Shown: positions 7,523 to 15,235 of the stretch, one piece after another | Numbering within the stretch: position 1 is the first letter of the stretch | Layout: each line of letters opens with the position of its first letter | Source: Candidatus Peribacteria bacterium | GTDB taxonomy: Bacteria; Patescibacteriota; Gracilibacteria; UBA1369; GCA-2718715 | NCBI GenBank assembly: GCA_943349385.1 | Contig: CALQZM010000001.1 | Location: 1-31,261 of the forward strand | Length of the DNA stretch: 31,261 nt | Direction of reading: 5' to 3' | The notes under the pieces: model-generated | The model's input: the letters and a program-made list of their open reading frames with translations, nothing else | What the model was told of the DNA's origin: nothing | The model's database searches: none | Made by a program: the position numbers and the translations under genes

Positions 7523-9676
7523 ATGTTTGGATTAAATATATTTAAAAAAGATAATCAATTAGATATGAACTACTTTAAAGAAGTAAAAGAGGTAAAACAC
7601 GTTCTTAACGGACAAGAAATTTCGATTAAGACAGGACAATATGCAAATCAAGCCGACGGATCGGTAACAATTACAATAGGAGAAACTGTAGTTTTAGCTG
7701 CAGCTACTATGGGATCAGCTCGTGAAGGTGTAGATTTTTTTCCTATGATGGTAGATTACGAAGAAAAGTTCTACGCAAGCGGAAAGATTAATTCTAACAG
7801 ATTTATGAAAAGAGAAGGTAGACCTTCAGACAACGCTGTACTAACTGCACGTTTGATTGATCGCCCTTTAAGACCACTATTCCCAGAAGGAATGAACAAC
7901 GATGTTCAAATTATATGTACTGTAATTTCTGCAGATTTAATTAGTGATCCAAGTGTAATTGCTTTGAATGCAGCTTCGGCGGCCTTGATGGTTTCTGGTA
8001 TGCCTTTTAAAGGTCCAGTTGGAGCAGTAAGAGTTGGAATGATTGATGGTGAGTTTGTATTAAATCCAAACTACGAAGAAAAACTTTCAGGTCAATTAGA
8101 CCTATTAGTAGCAGGTACACTTGATGCAATTACAATGGTTGAAGCTGGTGCATCAGAAATTTCTCCTGAAAAAATGATAGAAGCACTAGAATTTGGTCAT
8201 AAATATATTGTTGAACTTTGTGCATTACAAAACAAACTTTATGAATTAGTTAAGCCTGAGCCAAAAGCATACGGAACATTTGAACGAGATGAAGAGTTAG
8301 TTGCTAAAATAACGGCAGCACTTGCTGAGACTGATCTTGAATCTGTAAAAGGAGTAACTAAAAAAGAATTCAAAGTTAATTTATCTGCCCTAGAAGAAAA
8401 AGCTATCGCTCATTTTGCTACAGAAATTGAAGCTGGAACTATTTCAAAAGGATTCTTAAAAGGAATCGTACTTGAAGCCGTAGAAAACACTATGAGAAAG
8501 AATGTAATTGCTAAAGGCGCAAGATACGATGGTCGAACTCCAGAACAAATTAGACCTATTAAAACTGAAGTAGGAATATTCCCAAGACCACACGGTACTG
8601 GTATGTTCCAAAGAGGCGAAACTCAAGTAGTTTCATTTGCAACTTTAGGATCTCCTAATTCAGCTCAAATTATTGATAGTATGGACGAAGAAACTAAAAA
8701 ATCTTATATACATCACTACAACTTTCCTCCTTACTCAGTAGGTGAAGTAAAACCACTTAGAGGTGTAGGACGACGAGAAATTGGACACGGATTCCTTGCT
8801 GAAAGAGCCTTAGAACCAGTTTTACCTTCGAAAGAAGTATTCCCGTATACAATCCGAGTAGTATCAGAAACTTTTGCTTGTAATGGTTCAAGTTCAATGG
8901 CTTCAGTTTGTGGATCAACCCTAGCCTTAATGGACGCAGGTGTACCTATTTCTGCTCCAGTTGCAGGTATTGCAATGGGTCTAATAACTGATGATTCTGG
9001 CGCTTATAAAATACTTACAGACATCCAAGGACTAGAAGACTTTGCTGGTGACATGGACTTTAAAGTAGCTGGTACAAAAAATGGTATTACTGCTCTTCAA
9101 ATGGATATTAAATTAACTGGATTGTCTCTAAATATTATGAAAGAAGCAATTGCCCAAGCGGGTACTGCTTTAACTTTCATCTTAGCTGAAATGGCTAAAA
9201 CTATTGCCGAACCAAGAGCTCAACTTTCTAAATATGCTCCGTTAATTAAAACAATTCACATTGATCCAGATTATATTAGAGATGTAATTGGTAAAGGCGG
9301 TGAAACTATCCAAAAAATCACAGGTGAAACTGGTTGTGAAATTTCAATTGAACAAGATGGTTCAGTAGTAATTACTGCTCCGAATCAAGAAGCTTACGAT
9401 GCTGCAGAATCAACAATTAAAGCTATCGCCTTTAGCCCAGAGATCGGTCAAGAGTTTGACGGTAAAGTAGCTCGAGTTGAAGCCTATGGAGCATTCGTAG
9501 AAATTGCTCCAGGAAAATCTGGCCTTGTACATGTTTCGAAGATTGCTCCATTCAGAGTTGAAAAAGTAGCTGACTTCGTAAAAGAAGGTCAAATCCTAAG
9601 AGTAAAAGTTGTAAACATAGATGATCAAGGTAGAATCGACTTATCTCACAAAGAATTCTACAAAGAAGAAAAATAA
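7523..9676 (+). CDS. pnp: Polyribonucleotide nucleotidyltransferase (PNPase)
   Basis: PNPase degrades RNA from the 3' end using phosphate and can add tails in reverse; it acts as a cytoplasmic trimer. The 717-residue protein has the normal order: a first RNase PH domain (about 20-150), a helical linker, a second RNase PH domain (about 320-540) with the catalytic block GDMDFKVAGT, a KH domain with IGKGG at about 588-592, and an S1 domain (from about 642, GKVARVEAYGAFVEI). An in-frame ATG at 7565 (MNYFKEVKEVKH) could be the true start, because the first 14 residues (MFGLNIFKKDNQLD) are unlike the family; neither start has a clear ribosome-binding site. It follows rpsO and its terminator. Confidence 0.98.
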   Translation: MFGLNIFKKDNQLDMNYFKEVKEVKHVLNGQEISIKTGQYANQADGSVTITIGETVVLAAATMGSAREGVDFFPMMVDYEEKFYASGKINSNRFMKREGRPSDNAVLTARLIDRPLRPLFPEGMNNDVQIICTVISADLISDPSVIALNAASAALMVSGMPFKGPVGAVRVGMIDGEFVLNPNYEEKLSGQLDLLVAGTLDAITMVEAGASEISPEKMIEALEFGHKYIVELCALQNKLYELVKPEPKAYGTFERDEELVAKITAALAETDLESVKGVTKKEFKVNLSALEEKAIAHFATEIEAGTISKGFLKGIVLEAVENTMRKNVIAKGARYDGRTPEQIRPIKTEVGIFPRPHGTGMFQRGETQVVSFATLGSPNSAQIIDSMDEETKKSYIHHYNFPPYSVGEVKPLRGVGRREIGHGFLAERALEPVLPSKEVFPYTIRVVSETFACNGSSSMASVCGSTLALMDAGVPISAPVAGIAMGLITDDSGAYKILTDIQGLEDFAGDMDFKVAGTKNGITALQMDIKLTGLSLNIMKEAIAQAGTALTFILAEMAKTIAEPRAQLSKYAPLIKTIHIDPDYIRDVIGKGGETIQKITGETGCEISIEQDGSVVITAPNQEAYDAAESTIKAIAFSPEIGQEFDGKVARVEAYGAFVEIAPGKSGLVHVSKIAPFRVEKVADFVKEGQILRVKVVNIDDQGRIDLSHKEFYKEEK

Positions 9677-9685
9677 ACTAAATTC

Positions 9686-9730
9686 AAAAGACCCTTTGCC
9701 TCCGTTTTGGAATAGCAAAGGGTCTTTTTT
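9686..9730 (+). terminator. Intrinsic terminator of pnp
   Basis: AAAAGACCCTTTGC (9686-9699) pairs with GCAAAGGGTCTTTT (9715-9728) around a 15-nt loop and ends in a T-run. The rest of the gap to 9849 shows nothing recognisable. Confidence 0.92.
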
Positions 9731-9849
9731 AGTTGTAAGAGCATATATAATTTACACCTTCAAATTAGCTAGTAAATTACAATCGCACTAAACAGTATTT
9801 AGTACACAACTTTACAAAACTATTTTTAGAATTTCAAAACATTTAAAAG

Positions 9850-10344
9850 CTACTCAGTTAATTTGAACCGGTAGGCTTCTGTGATTAAAGGTTGTGGATA
9901 ACTTTCAGGTAAGGTTCCCGATACAATGAATTCGTAATCAGTCATTGTTACACAAGCATTGGAGTTATCTTGATTGTATCTGTAGGTAATTCCGTCAAAA
10001 GAATATTTTCCACATAGATCAGCTGCAAAGCTAACTTCGTAGCGTGAATCTTTTGGCATTTCATTTAAATATTCTGCATAAACAACTTCGGTGGTGTCAG
10101 ATTTTTTAACAAGTAGCTCAATATCTTTTAAACTTTCAGTATTAGTAATTACTAGTCCGGGATTAGTACAGACATCATTTGGACAGTTGCTTAATTCGAT
10201 TGTAACTAGATCGGTTTGATTTAAGATTAGTTGACCTTTAAATAGATCTGTATTTTGGCTTACATAGCCTAGAACAGTTACTAGAGAGAAAGCAAAAACG
10301 ATAAACATTCCGGTTGCCTTTTTTGAATACATTTTTTTAGCCAT
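9850..10344 (-). CDS. Small membrane-anchored secreted protein, unknown function
   Basis: The 164-residue protein has a lysine-rich start (MAKKMYSKK), one hydrophobic segment (about 11-28, GMFIVFAFSLVTVLGYV) and a polar outer domain of about 130 residues. The outer domain has four cysteines (NCPNDVC, DLCGKY, NACVTM), which suggests one or two disulfide bonds outside the membrane. I do not recognise the family. The type IV pilin prepilin motif is not present. The gene follows the purP-like pair by 45 nt and could be co-transcribed, but the contents give no functional link. The stop is TAG. Confidence 0.75.
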   Translation of the reverse strand: MAKKMYSKKATGMFIVFAFSLVTVLGYVSQNTDLFKGQLILNQTDLVTIELSNCPNDVCTNPGLVITNTESLKDIELLVKKSDTTEVVYAEYLNEMPKDSRYEVSFAADLCGKYSFDGITYRYNQDNSNACVTMTDYEFIVSGTLPESYPQPLITEAYRFKLTE

Positions 10345-10389
10345 TAGTAAAACATTTATATAATAACAAATTAATTTTTTATATCTAGA

Positions 10390-11493
10390 TTATGTCAACA
10401 GAAGATTTAATTTTTCTTGCTCGATAGCTAGTTTTATTTCTTGAGCGATTCGTTCTCCGTAAGATAAATTTTCACCGTATAAGTATCTTGTATAAGGAGT
10501 ATATGCAGTTCCAGGTGAACCCGGTATTCTCATTGAAACGTCGAATACAACGATTTCTTCGTTGCCCTTATCGGCAGCGATTGCACCTTGCAAGGCAAAT
10601 GGTCCAATAATATTTGAAACTTTCAAGAATTTTTCACCAGCTTCAAAAGCTTTTTCTAATAATGATTCTTTAACTGTTACGGCAACGTGACCGGTTTCGA
10701 CCATAGACGGTTTGTATCCAGTCTGTAAAACTTTTAATTGAGTCTCAGCGTCTAATCTTAAGAATCCATCTAAACTCGTTTGCCGACGCATATCCGTACC
10801 CATTAATTCAAGTCGATCGGTAAGTGGAGAATAGAAATAATTAAAGTTAACTTGTGCCCCAGTTATAAACTCTTCGATTGTGGCTTTGTTTAAGTCTTCT
10901 TGAGTAATTAATCCGGATTCAATTCTGAGTTTTGATTCTTGTTCGAACTGCTCTGTAGAAGTAACAACAAAAAAAGCTCGTTCGTATTTTCGGTAAGCTT
11001 CATTTACTTTAACAATTGCCAGTCGGTCGATCTCTTTATAGTTTGAAAATATTTTTGGGATTCTGATGCCACCTTTTTCGAGCATTAAATATTGATTTTC
11101 GGGATGGTCTCTTTCTTCAAGTTTTAGTAGTTCCCTACTTCCATAAATTGGAACCTGAAAAGATTGTTCGATTTCTTTAAAATTACAATATACCCAGAAA
11201 TATCTATTCTGAATAAAAATTGTGTTTCGTTTACGTAATTCTGCTTGAACTTCTGGCTTAGAAATATCGGCAAAGCTGTCTAGAACCATTACTTCGTCAA
11301 CGCATCCTGTTCCATCTTGATTTGAGGCGTAGTATTTTGAGTAGGTTTTTTCACGACCTTTTTGGACTACAGCTAATGTTTTAAATCCGTATTTTTTAGC
11401 GCCAGCACAGACTTCTAAGCCTGAGTGCCCGCCTAAAACTCCGATAGTTAAATTTGATAAATCGTAGTCTTTTAAAATGTGATCAATATTCAT
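10390..11493 (-). CDS. PurP-like ATP-grasp paralogue with altered nucleotide loop
   Basis: This 367-residue protein is clearly related to PurP, the ATP-grasp enzyme that formylates AICAR with formate and ATP. It keeps the N-terminal GGHSGLEVCAGAKKYGFKTL block, IYGSRELLKLEER, RIPKIFSNYKEIDR, the late GPFALQGAI and the terminal GERIAQEIKLAIEQ. It differs from its neighbour at the ATP-binding glycine loop. The neighbour has GAKGGRGYFIA (144-154); this protein has a glycine-free stretch, NEAYRKYERAFF, at about 164-175. FEISARI of the neighbour is FDVSMRI here. It starts 1 nt after the stop of the neighbour and has an AGGA ribosome-binding site, so the two are translationally coupled. Archaeal genomes also carry PurP paralogues of unclear function. 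It may be a regulatory or specialised partner subunit. Confidence 0.8.
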   Translation of the reverse strand: MNIDHILKDYDLSNLTIGVLGGHSGLEVCAGAKKYGFKTLAVVQKGREKTYSKYYASNQDGTGCVDEVMVLDSFADISKPEVQAELRKRNTIFIQNRYFWVYCNFKEIEQSFQVPIYGSRELLKLEERDHPENQYLMLEKGGIRIPKIFSNYKEIDRLAIVKVNEAYRKYERAFFVVTSTEQFEQESKLRIESGLITQEDLNKATIEEFITGAQVNFNYFYSPLTDRLELMGTDMRRQTSLDGFLRLDAETQLKVLQTGYKPSMVETGHVAVTVKESLLEKAFEAGEKFLKVSNIIGPFALQGAIAADKGNEEIVVFDVSMRIPGSPGTAYTPYTRYLYGENLSYGERIAQEIKLAIEQEKLNLLLT

Positions 11494-11494
11494 A

Positions 11495-12511
11495 TTATCC
11501 TAAAATTGTTTCTAGTTTATCTGCAAGTATAGCTTCTTTAATTTCTCTGGCGATTCTACGGCCAGTAGACATTGGTTCGTCGTATCTTAAAGCTGTATAT
11601 GGGGATCCTTGAATGTATGGATTTGTTCCTGCCACAATTCTAGCAGAAATTTCGAATACATACAGATTTAAATTAGTATCAATAATTCCTTCTAAACAGA
11701 AAGGTCCAAACAATCCTTTATCTGTAAGTTTGCGAGATGCTTTTACAACATTTTCACCTAATTCAAAGAACATTGGTAATAATGATTCTCGTACTACTAC
11801 TGGAATATTTCCTGTAATAGTATAACTAGTATGGATATTAGCTTCTAATTGATCCTTGGCAGCAATACGCCCGATTGAGTCGGCGTTAGATTCGTACCTC
11901 TTATCGAATCCCATAATTTCTAATTCATCGTTTTGAATAGAGTGAAAATAATGGGCATAAATAGGAACTCCGACAATATACTCTTGGATTACAAAATCAT
12001 CTTCGCCCGGATATTCTTTAATTCTTTCGTAAAATTCAGAAGGTGAATTAGCAATAAAGTATCCTCGTCCCCCTTTAGCACCATGGAATTTAATGATAAC
12101 TGGACAATTAATTTCTTCAGGACTTGAAAAAATCTTAGGTAATTGCAGACCAGCATCTTTTAACCAAACACGTTCTTTACTTCGATTAGACTCCCATTCT
12201 AGAATTCCTTTAGATCCATAATAATTTGCTTGGATTTTTGGAGCAGTTGCAGCACCGATAGCGTTTATAATTGATCCATGTGGAATTAGAATTGCATTTC
12301 GTTTAATTAATTCTGGCTCAATCTCCGTGAAATAATTGGTGAATGACTCGACTTCAATAATTTCGTCGGCAACACGATAGCTGAGATACGGCTTTGACCT
12401 ACCTTTTTCACAGAATACTAAAGTTTTAAAGCCTTCGTCTTTAGCTCCTTTAAGTATTTGTAAAGCTGAATGACTGCCAAGAGTGGCAATTGTAAAAGTA
12501 GAGATGTCCAT
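11495..12511 (-). CDS. purP: PurP: formate-dependent AICAR formyltransferase (FAICAR synthetase)
   Basis: PurP catalyses AICAR + formate + ATP to FAICAR + ADP + phosphate, the folate-independent version of the ninth purine step, best known from archaea. The 338-residue protein has the N-terminal TLGSHSALQILKGAKDEGF block, YYGSKGILEWE, the ATP-grasp loop GAKGGRGYFIA (144-154), QEYIVGVPIYAHYFHS, the block RYESNADSIGRIAAKDQL, FGPFCLEGI and FEISARIVAGTN. All match the PurP family pattern as I know it, so activity is plausible. It is the first gene of a coupled pair with a divergent paralogue, and has its own candidate promoter. A complete PurH lies about 3 kb away on the same strand. Confidence 0.88.
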   Translation of the reverse strand: MDISTFTIATLGSHSALQILKGAKDEGFKTLVFCEKGRSKPYLSYRVADEIIEVESFTNYFTEIEPELIKRNAILIPHGSIINAIGAATAPKIQANYYGSKGILEWESNRSKERVWLKDAGLQLPKIFSSPEEINCPVIIKFHGAKGGRGYFIANSPSEFYERIKEYPGEDDFVIQEYIVGVPIYAHYFHSIQNDELEIMGFDKRYESNADSIGRIAAKDQLEANIHTSYTITGNIPVVVRESLLPMFFELGENVVKASRKLTDKGLFGPFCLEGIIDTNLNLYVFEISARIVAGTNPYIQGSPYTALRYDEPMSTGRRIAREIKEAILADKLETILG

Positions 12512-12533
12512 TGAATTTAAGTTACTTTTGCTG

Positions 12534-12563
12534 ATTCTAAAACAATAATAACCCTATTGGCAA
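12534..12563 (-). promoter_or_regulatory. Candidate promoter of the purP pair
   Basis: On the minus strand TTGCCA (12563-12558), an 18-nt spacer and TAGAAT (12539-12534) match 5 of 6 positions in each hexamer. The predicted leader is about 16 nt. The -35 box lies in an inverted repeat with TTGCCA at 12590-12595, which could be an operator. The rest of the 212-nt gap (12512-12723) shows only a small TTTGC/GCAAA hairpin at 12589-12603. Confidence 0.5.
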
Positions 12564-12723
12564 GTGGAAATTTTAGTAAATTACAATCTTTGCCATTTGC
12601 AAACTAGCCTACCAATTACTATATATTCCCTTAAACAAATAAAAGTGCTAAATTGTAGTACTGTAATTTATACCAAAAAGTAAGCTAGAAAAATATATAA
12701 ATATAAAGAGGATTAGCCTATTT

Positions 12724-13518
12724 TTAAAACAAAGTACTATATCCAAATACAACTAGTGGCATTCCAATGAGATAAATTGCGAATATATTTAAGCTGTATT
12801 TCTTATAAAGTTGCATTAAAAGGGAGATTGCAAAATATCCACTTATTAATGAAGCTACAAATCCAATACCATACACGCCCCAATCAATTGTTACGCCACT
12901 TTCTAAGCCATCTAAACTGGCGAATACAGCCGCTCCGAAGATAGCGGGCAAAGCCATTAAAAACGAGAATTCGGCTGATTTTTCGCGAGATAATCCGGTT
13001 AAAAGTCCTGCTGATAAGGTAGATCCTGATCTGGAAACTCCAGGAATAATTGCAATTGCTTGAACACATCCAATAATAAGTGCCGTCCATAAAGTTGGAG
13101 CCGCCTTTTTAGTTGTGATTTTTTTGGCTAAGAATTCTGATACTAAAAAAAAGGTTCCTGTAAACATCATAGCTATCATAACTGGGGTTGTTGAACTAAA
13201 AGTATCGTCAATAAAGTCACTAATCGTAAGGGCAACTACAATTGCGGGTAAAGTCGCTATACAAAGTGCTCCGAACAATATCCAAGAGTGCTTATCTTTG
13301 CCAACTAAACCTAAAATTAAGTCTTTGACTGTATTTCTAAAATATAATAAAACTGCAAAAAATGTTGCAAGATGCACAAAAACTGAAAAGTAAAAAAAAT
13401 CTTCGTATCCATTAGTTAAAATATTTTCGAAAATAACCAAATGACCCGATGAAGAAATAGGAAAAAACTCAGTAATCCCCTGAACGATCCCAAGAATTAA
13501 AGCATCTAAAAACGACAT
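12724..13518 (-). CDS. uppP: Undecaprenyl-diphosphatase (BacA family)
   Basis: UppP removes a phosphate from undecaprenyl diphosphate at the membrane to recycle the lipid carrier for peptidoglycan and other wall polymers. The 264-residue length and about eight hydrophobic segments fit the family. The two catalytic blocks are present: GIVQGITEFFPISSSGHLVI near residues 10-29 and PGVSRSGST in the middle. The protein supports the same pathway as murG and ftsW further along the window. It starts 43 nt after the stop of the preceding 524-residue protein gene and may share its transcript. Confidence 0.96.
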   Translation of the reverse strand: MSFLDALILGIVQGITEFFPISSSGHLVIFENILTNGYEDFFYFSVFVHLATFFAVLLYFRNTVKDLILGLVGKDKHSWILFGALCIATLPAIVVALTISDFIDDTFSSTTPVMIAMMFTGTFFLVSEFLAKKITTKKAAPTLWTALIIGCVQAIAIIPGVSRSGSTLSAGLLTGLSREKSAEFSFLMALPAIFGAAVFASLDGLESGVTIDWGVYGIGFVASLISGYFAISLLMQLYKKYSLNIFAIYLIGMPLVVFGYSTLF

Positions 13519-13561
13519 AGATATTATTTAAATAGTGGAAAGATAATATCAGTCGGGTATC

Positions 13562-15136
13562 TTAAGTTGCAATAGATTCGACTGAATTTACAGGTTCCAC
13601 TGGTGTGGGAATTGTTGCGTAAAGTTTGTCTAAAAGTTCCGACAATTTTTGTTTATTTGCGGCGGGATTACTATTGTTGCCAAAAACCCTTGAATATAAA
13701 GCGTAAAGGCTCAATCCATAGAAATTAAAAGTTTGTTTTTCTGTCCAATGCAGATTTTCAATAATTGTTCTATCTGGATTTAGTTGTTGGAATTTAGCTG
13801 CTAATTCTTGATTTGTCCAAAAATATGATTCGATTTCGGGAACTTCAGTGCCGAAAACTTCTCGAGCTAAATAAGCTAAATGCTTGTCGATTTTCATTGG
13901 TACAAACTTAGGGTATTTTTCTAACATCGATCTTCTTCTATCCCCTAATACTACAACTGCTATTTGATTTAGATCCCAACCATTAATTTTAAGCTCGGTT
14001 CTTTTAGTAGTTGCAATCATTTTAGCTCCAGTTTTAAAATGTGACTTCAACTTATTAATCCATTGATGAGCCGTCATTTTATCAGGTGGCACTGCAGTAC
14101 TATAGTTAAGGCCATAAATGTGATCAGCTAAAATACTTAAATCTGAATTTTTACCTATTGGTTTTAACTTTTGATCAAAATCCACAAACAGTTGAGCAAT
14201 TTCGTCTAAATTCAGACTTGCATAAAGTTCAGACCTTTCACTATAAGGCATATTTATGAATTTGTCTCGGGTTGGGTATTTAGCCATTAAGGCAGGAATT
14301 ACTTGGTCTAAATAAAGTTTTGGGGTTAATTTTAAACTAATTTTTTTTAGATAATTTTTTGGATTTATAGAATCAAATTTAAATTTTTTAATTTGTTTAG
14401 GATATTTAGCTTTTAATTCTGTTTTATCTGTAGAAATAATTTCACTAAAATCCTTAATTCCTAAAAGTAAATAGGTTGCCTCGTCTACAGAAATAAAAAT
14501 CGCCATATCTATGGCAGGAATAGTAAGGATTGCGTATGGGTGAATCCTTAATGAATTTACTGGTCTTTTTGAAATTGAAATATCTGCGCCATTCAAATCA
14601 ACGTTGGCATCAATTAAATGTTTTAAAACTAATTCAAATTTAGTTTTAACTGAATTTATAAAATTACTTTGATTCAGTCTAGTTTTAGTGGGAGTCTCAC
14701 TACGGACAATTGTTCTTTTGTTTTCTTCACTTACAGGAAAAACCTCAGCGTCTATACCACGAACAGGAATGCCATAGGCAGTAGCTATTGTTTGAACATC
14801 AGCGTAAAACTTATCTCTCGGAATAATTGAGTTTTTAGTACTTGGCGCATCACTAGACTCAATCGGTAAGTTATTTTCAACTAACGGGTTTTCTTGAACT
14901 GCTTCAAAGTCAGCGATACCTTTTCGTAAACCTTCTATAATTCCTGCAACTTCATTAGAGTCAATCGGTAAAGTATTTTCAACTAAGTCTCTTAATACTT
15001 CAGTTACATTTACATGTGTCCCATTACTTAATTTTTGCACTAATTGATCAACAAAACCTGGAATTTTAGACAAATCACCTACTGAAAACAGATTATAAAA
15101 TTGTCGAAAATCTTGCTCGCTTAATTCTGGACGCAT
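13562..15136 (-). CDS. 524-residue protein of unknown function
   Basis: I do not recognise the family. The protein has no signal peptide or membrane segment and is probably cytoplasmic. Residues 1-110 are acidic and helical and contain a duplicated element (LVENTLPIDS near 51-60 and LVENNLPIES near 85-94). Residues 110-260 are mixed alpha/beta with an N-terminal AYGIPVRGIDAEVFPV, a KFELVLKHLIDA helix and hydrophobic strands (YAILTIPAIDMAIFISVDE). Residues 260-500 are lysine-rich and mostly helical, with KRTELKINGWDLNQIAVVVLGDRRRS. The C-terminus is a disordered, proline-rich tail. I see no Walker motif, metal-binding cluster or nuclease motif. It has its own good promoter and sits between purH and uppP, a position that gives no strong hint. 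Confidence 0.8.
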   Translation of the reverse strand: MRPELSEQDFRQFYNLFSVGDLSKIPGFVDQLVQKLSNGTHVNVTEVLRDLVENTLPIDSNEVAGIIEGLRKGIADFEAVQENPLVENNLPIESSDAPSTKNSIIPRDKFYADVQTIATAYGIPVRGIDAEVFPVSEENKRTIVRSETPTKTRLNQSNFINSVKTKFELVLKHLIDANVDLNGADISISKRPVNSLRIHPYAILTIPAIDMAIFISVDEATYLLLGIKDFSEIISTDKTELKAKYPKQIKKFKFDSINPKNYLKKISLKLTPKLYLDQVIPALMAKYPTRDKFINMPYSERSELYASLNLDEIAQLFVDFDQKLKPIGKNSDLSILADHIYGLNYSTAVPPDKMTAHQWINKLKSHFKTGAKMIATTKRTELKINGWDLNQIAVVVLGDRRRSMLEKYPKFVPMKIDKHLAYLAREVFGTEVPEIESYFWTNQELAAKFQQLNPDRTIIENLHWTEKQTFNFYGLSLYALYSRVFGNNSNPAANKQKLSELLDKLYATIPTPVEPVNSVESIAT

Positions 15137-15159
15137 AGTAATTATTACGAATAGCCTTC

Positions 15160-15189
15160 ATTTAACCATAAGTAATTACCATATGTCAA
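15160..15189 (-). promoter_or_regulatory. Promoter of the 524-residue protein gene
   Basis: A perfect TTGACA (15189-15184), an 18-nt spacer and TTAAAT (15165-15160) lie on the minus strand. The start codon is at 15136, giving a leader of about 17 nt without a Shine-Dalgarno sequence. Confidence 0.6.
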
Positions 15190-15235
15190 GTAGGCATTAG
15201 TAAATTATAGCTCGGTTTTATTGTGATAGTTAAAC

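Noticed and set aside
9850..10344. Type IV pilin-like protein
   Set aside because: There is one hydrophobic N-terminal segment, but no prepilin cleavage motif or Glu at the expected position.
11495..12511. PurK or another carboxylate-amine ATP-grasp enzyme
   Set aside because: The N-terminal GSHSALQILKGAKDEGF, the RYESNADSIGRI block and FEISARIVAGTN fit PurP and not PurK.
12512..12723. Purine riboswitch before the purP pair
   Set aside because: I found no purine-riboswitch core; the predicted promoter leaves only about 16 nt of leader.
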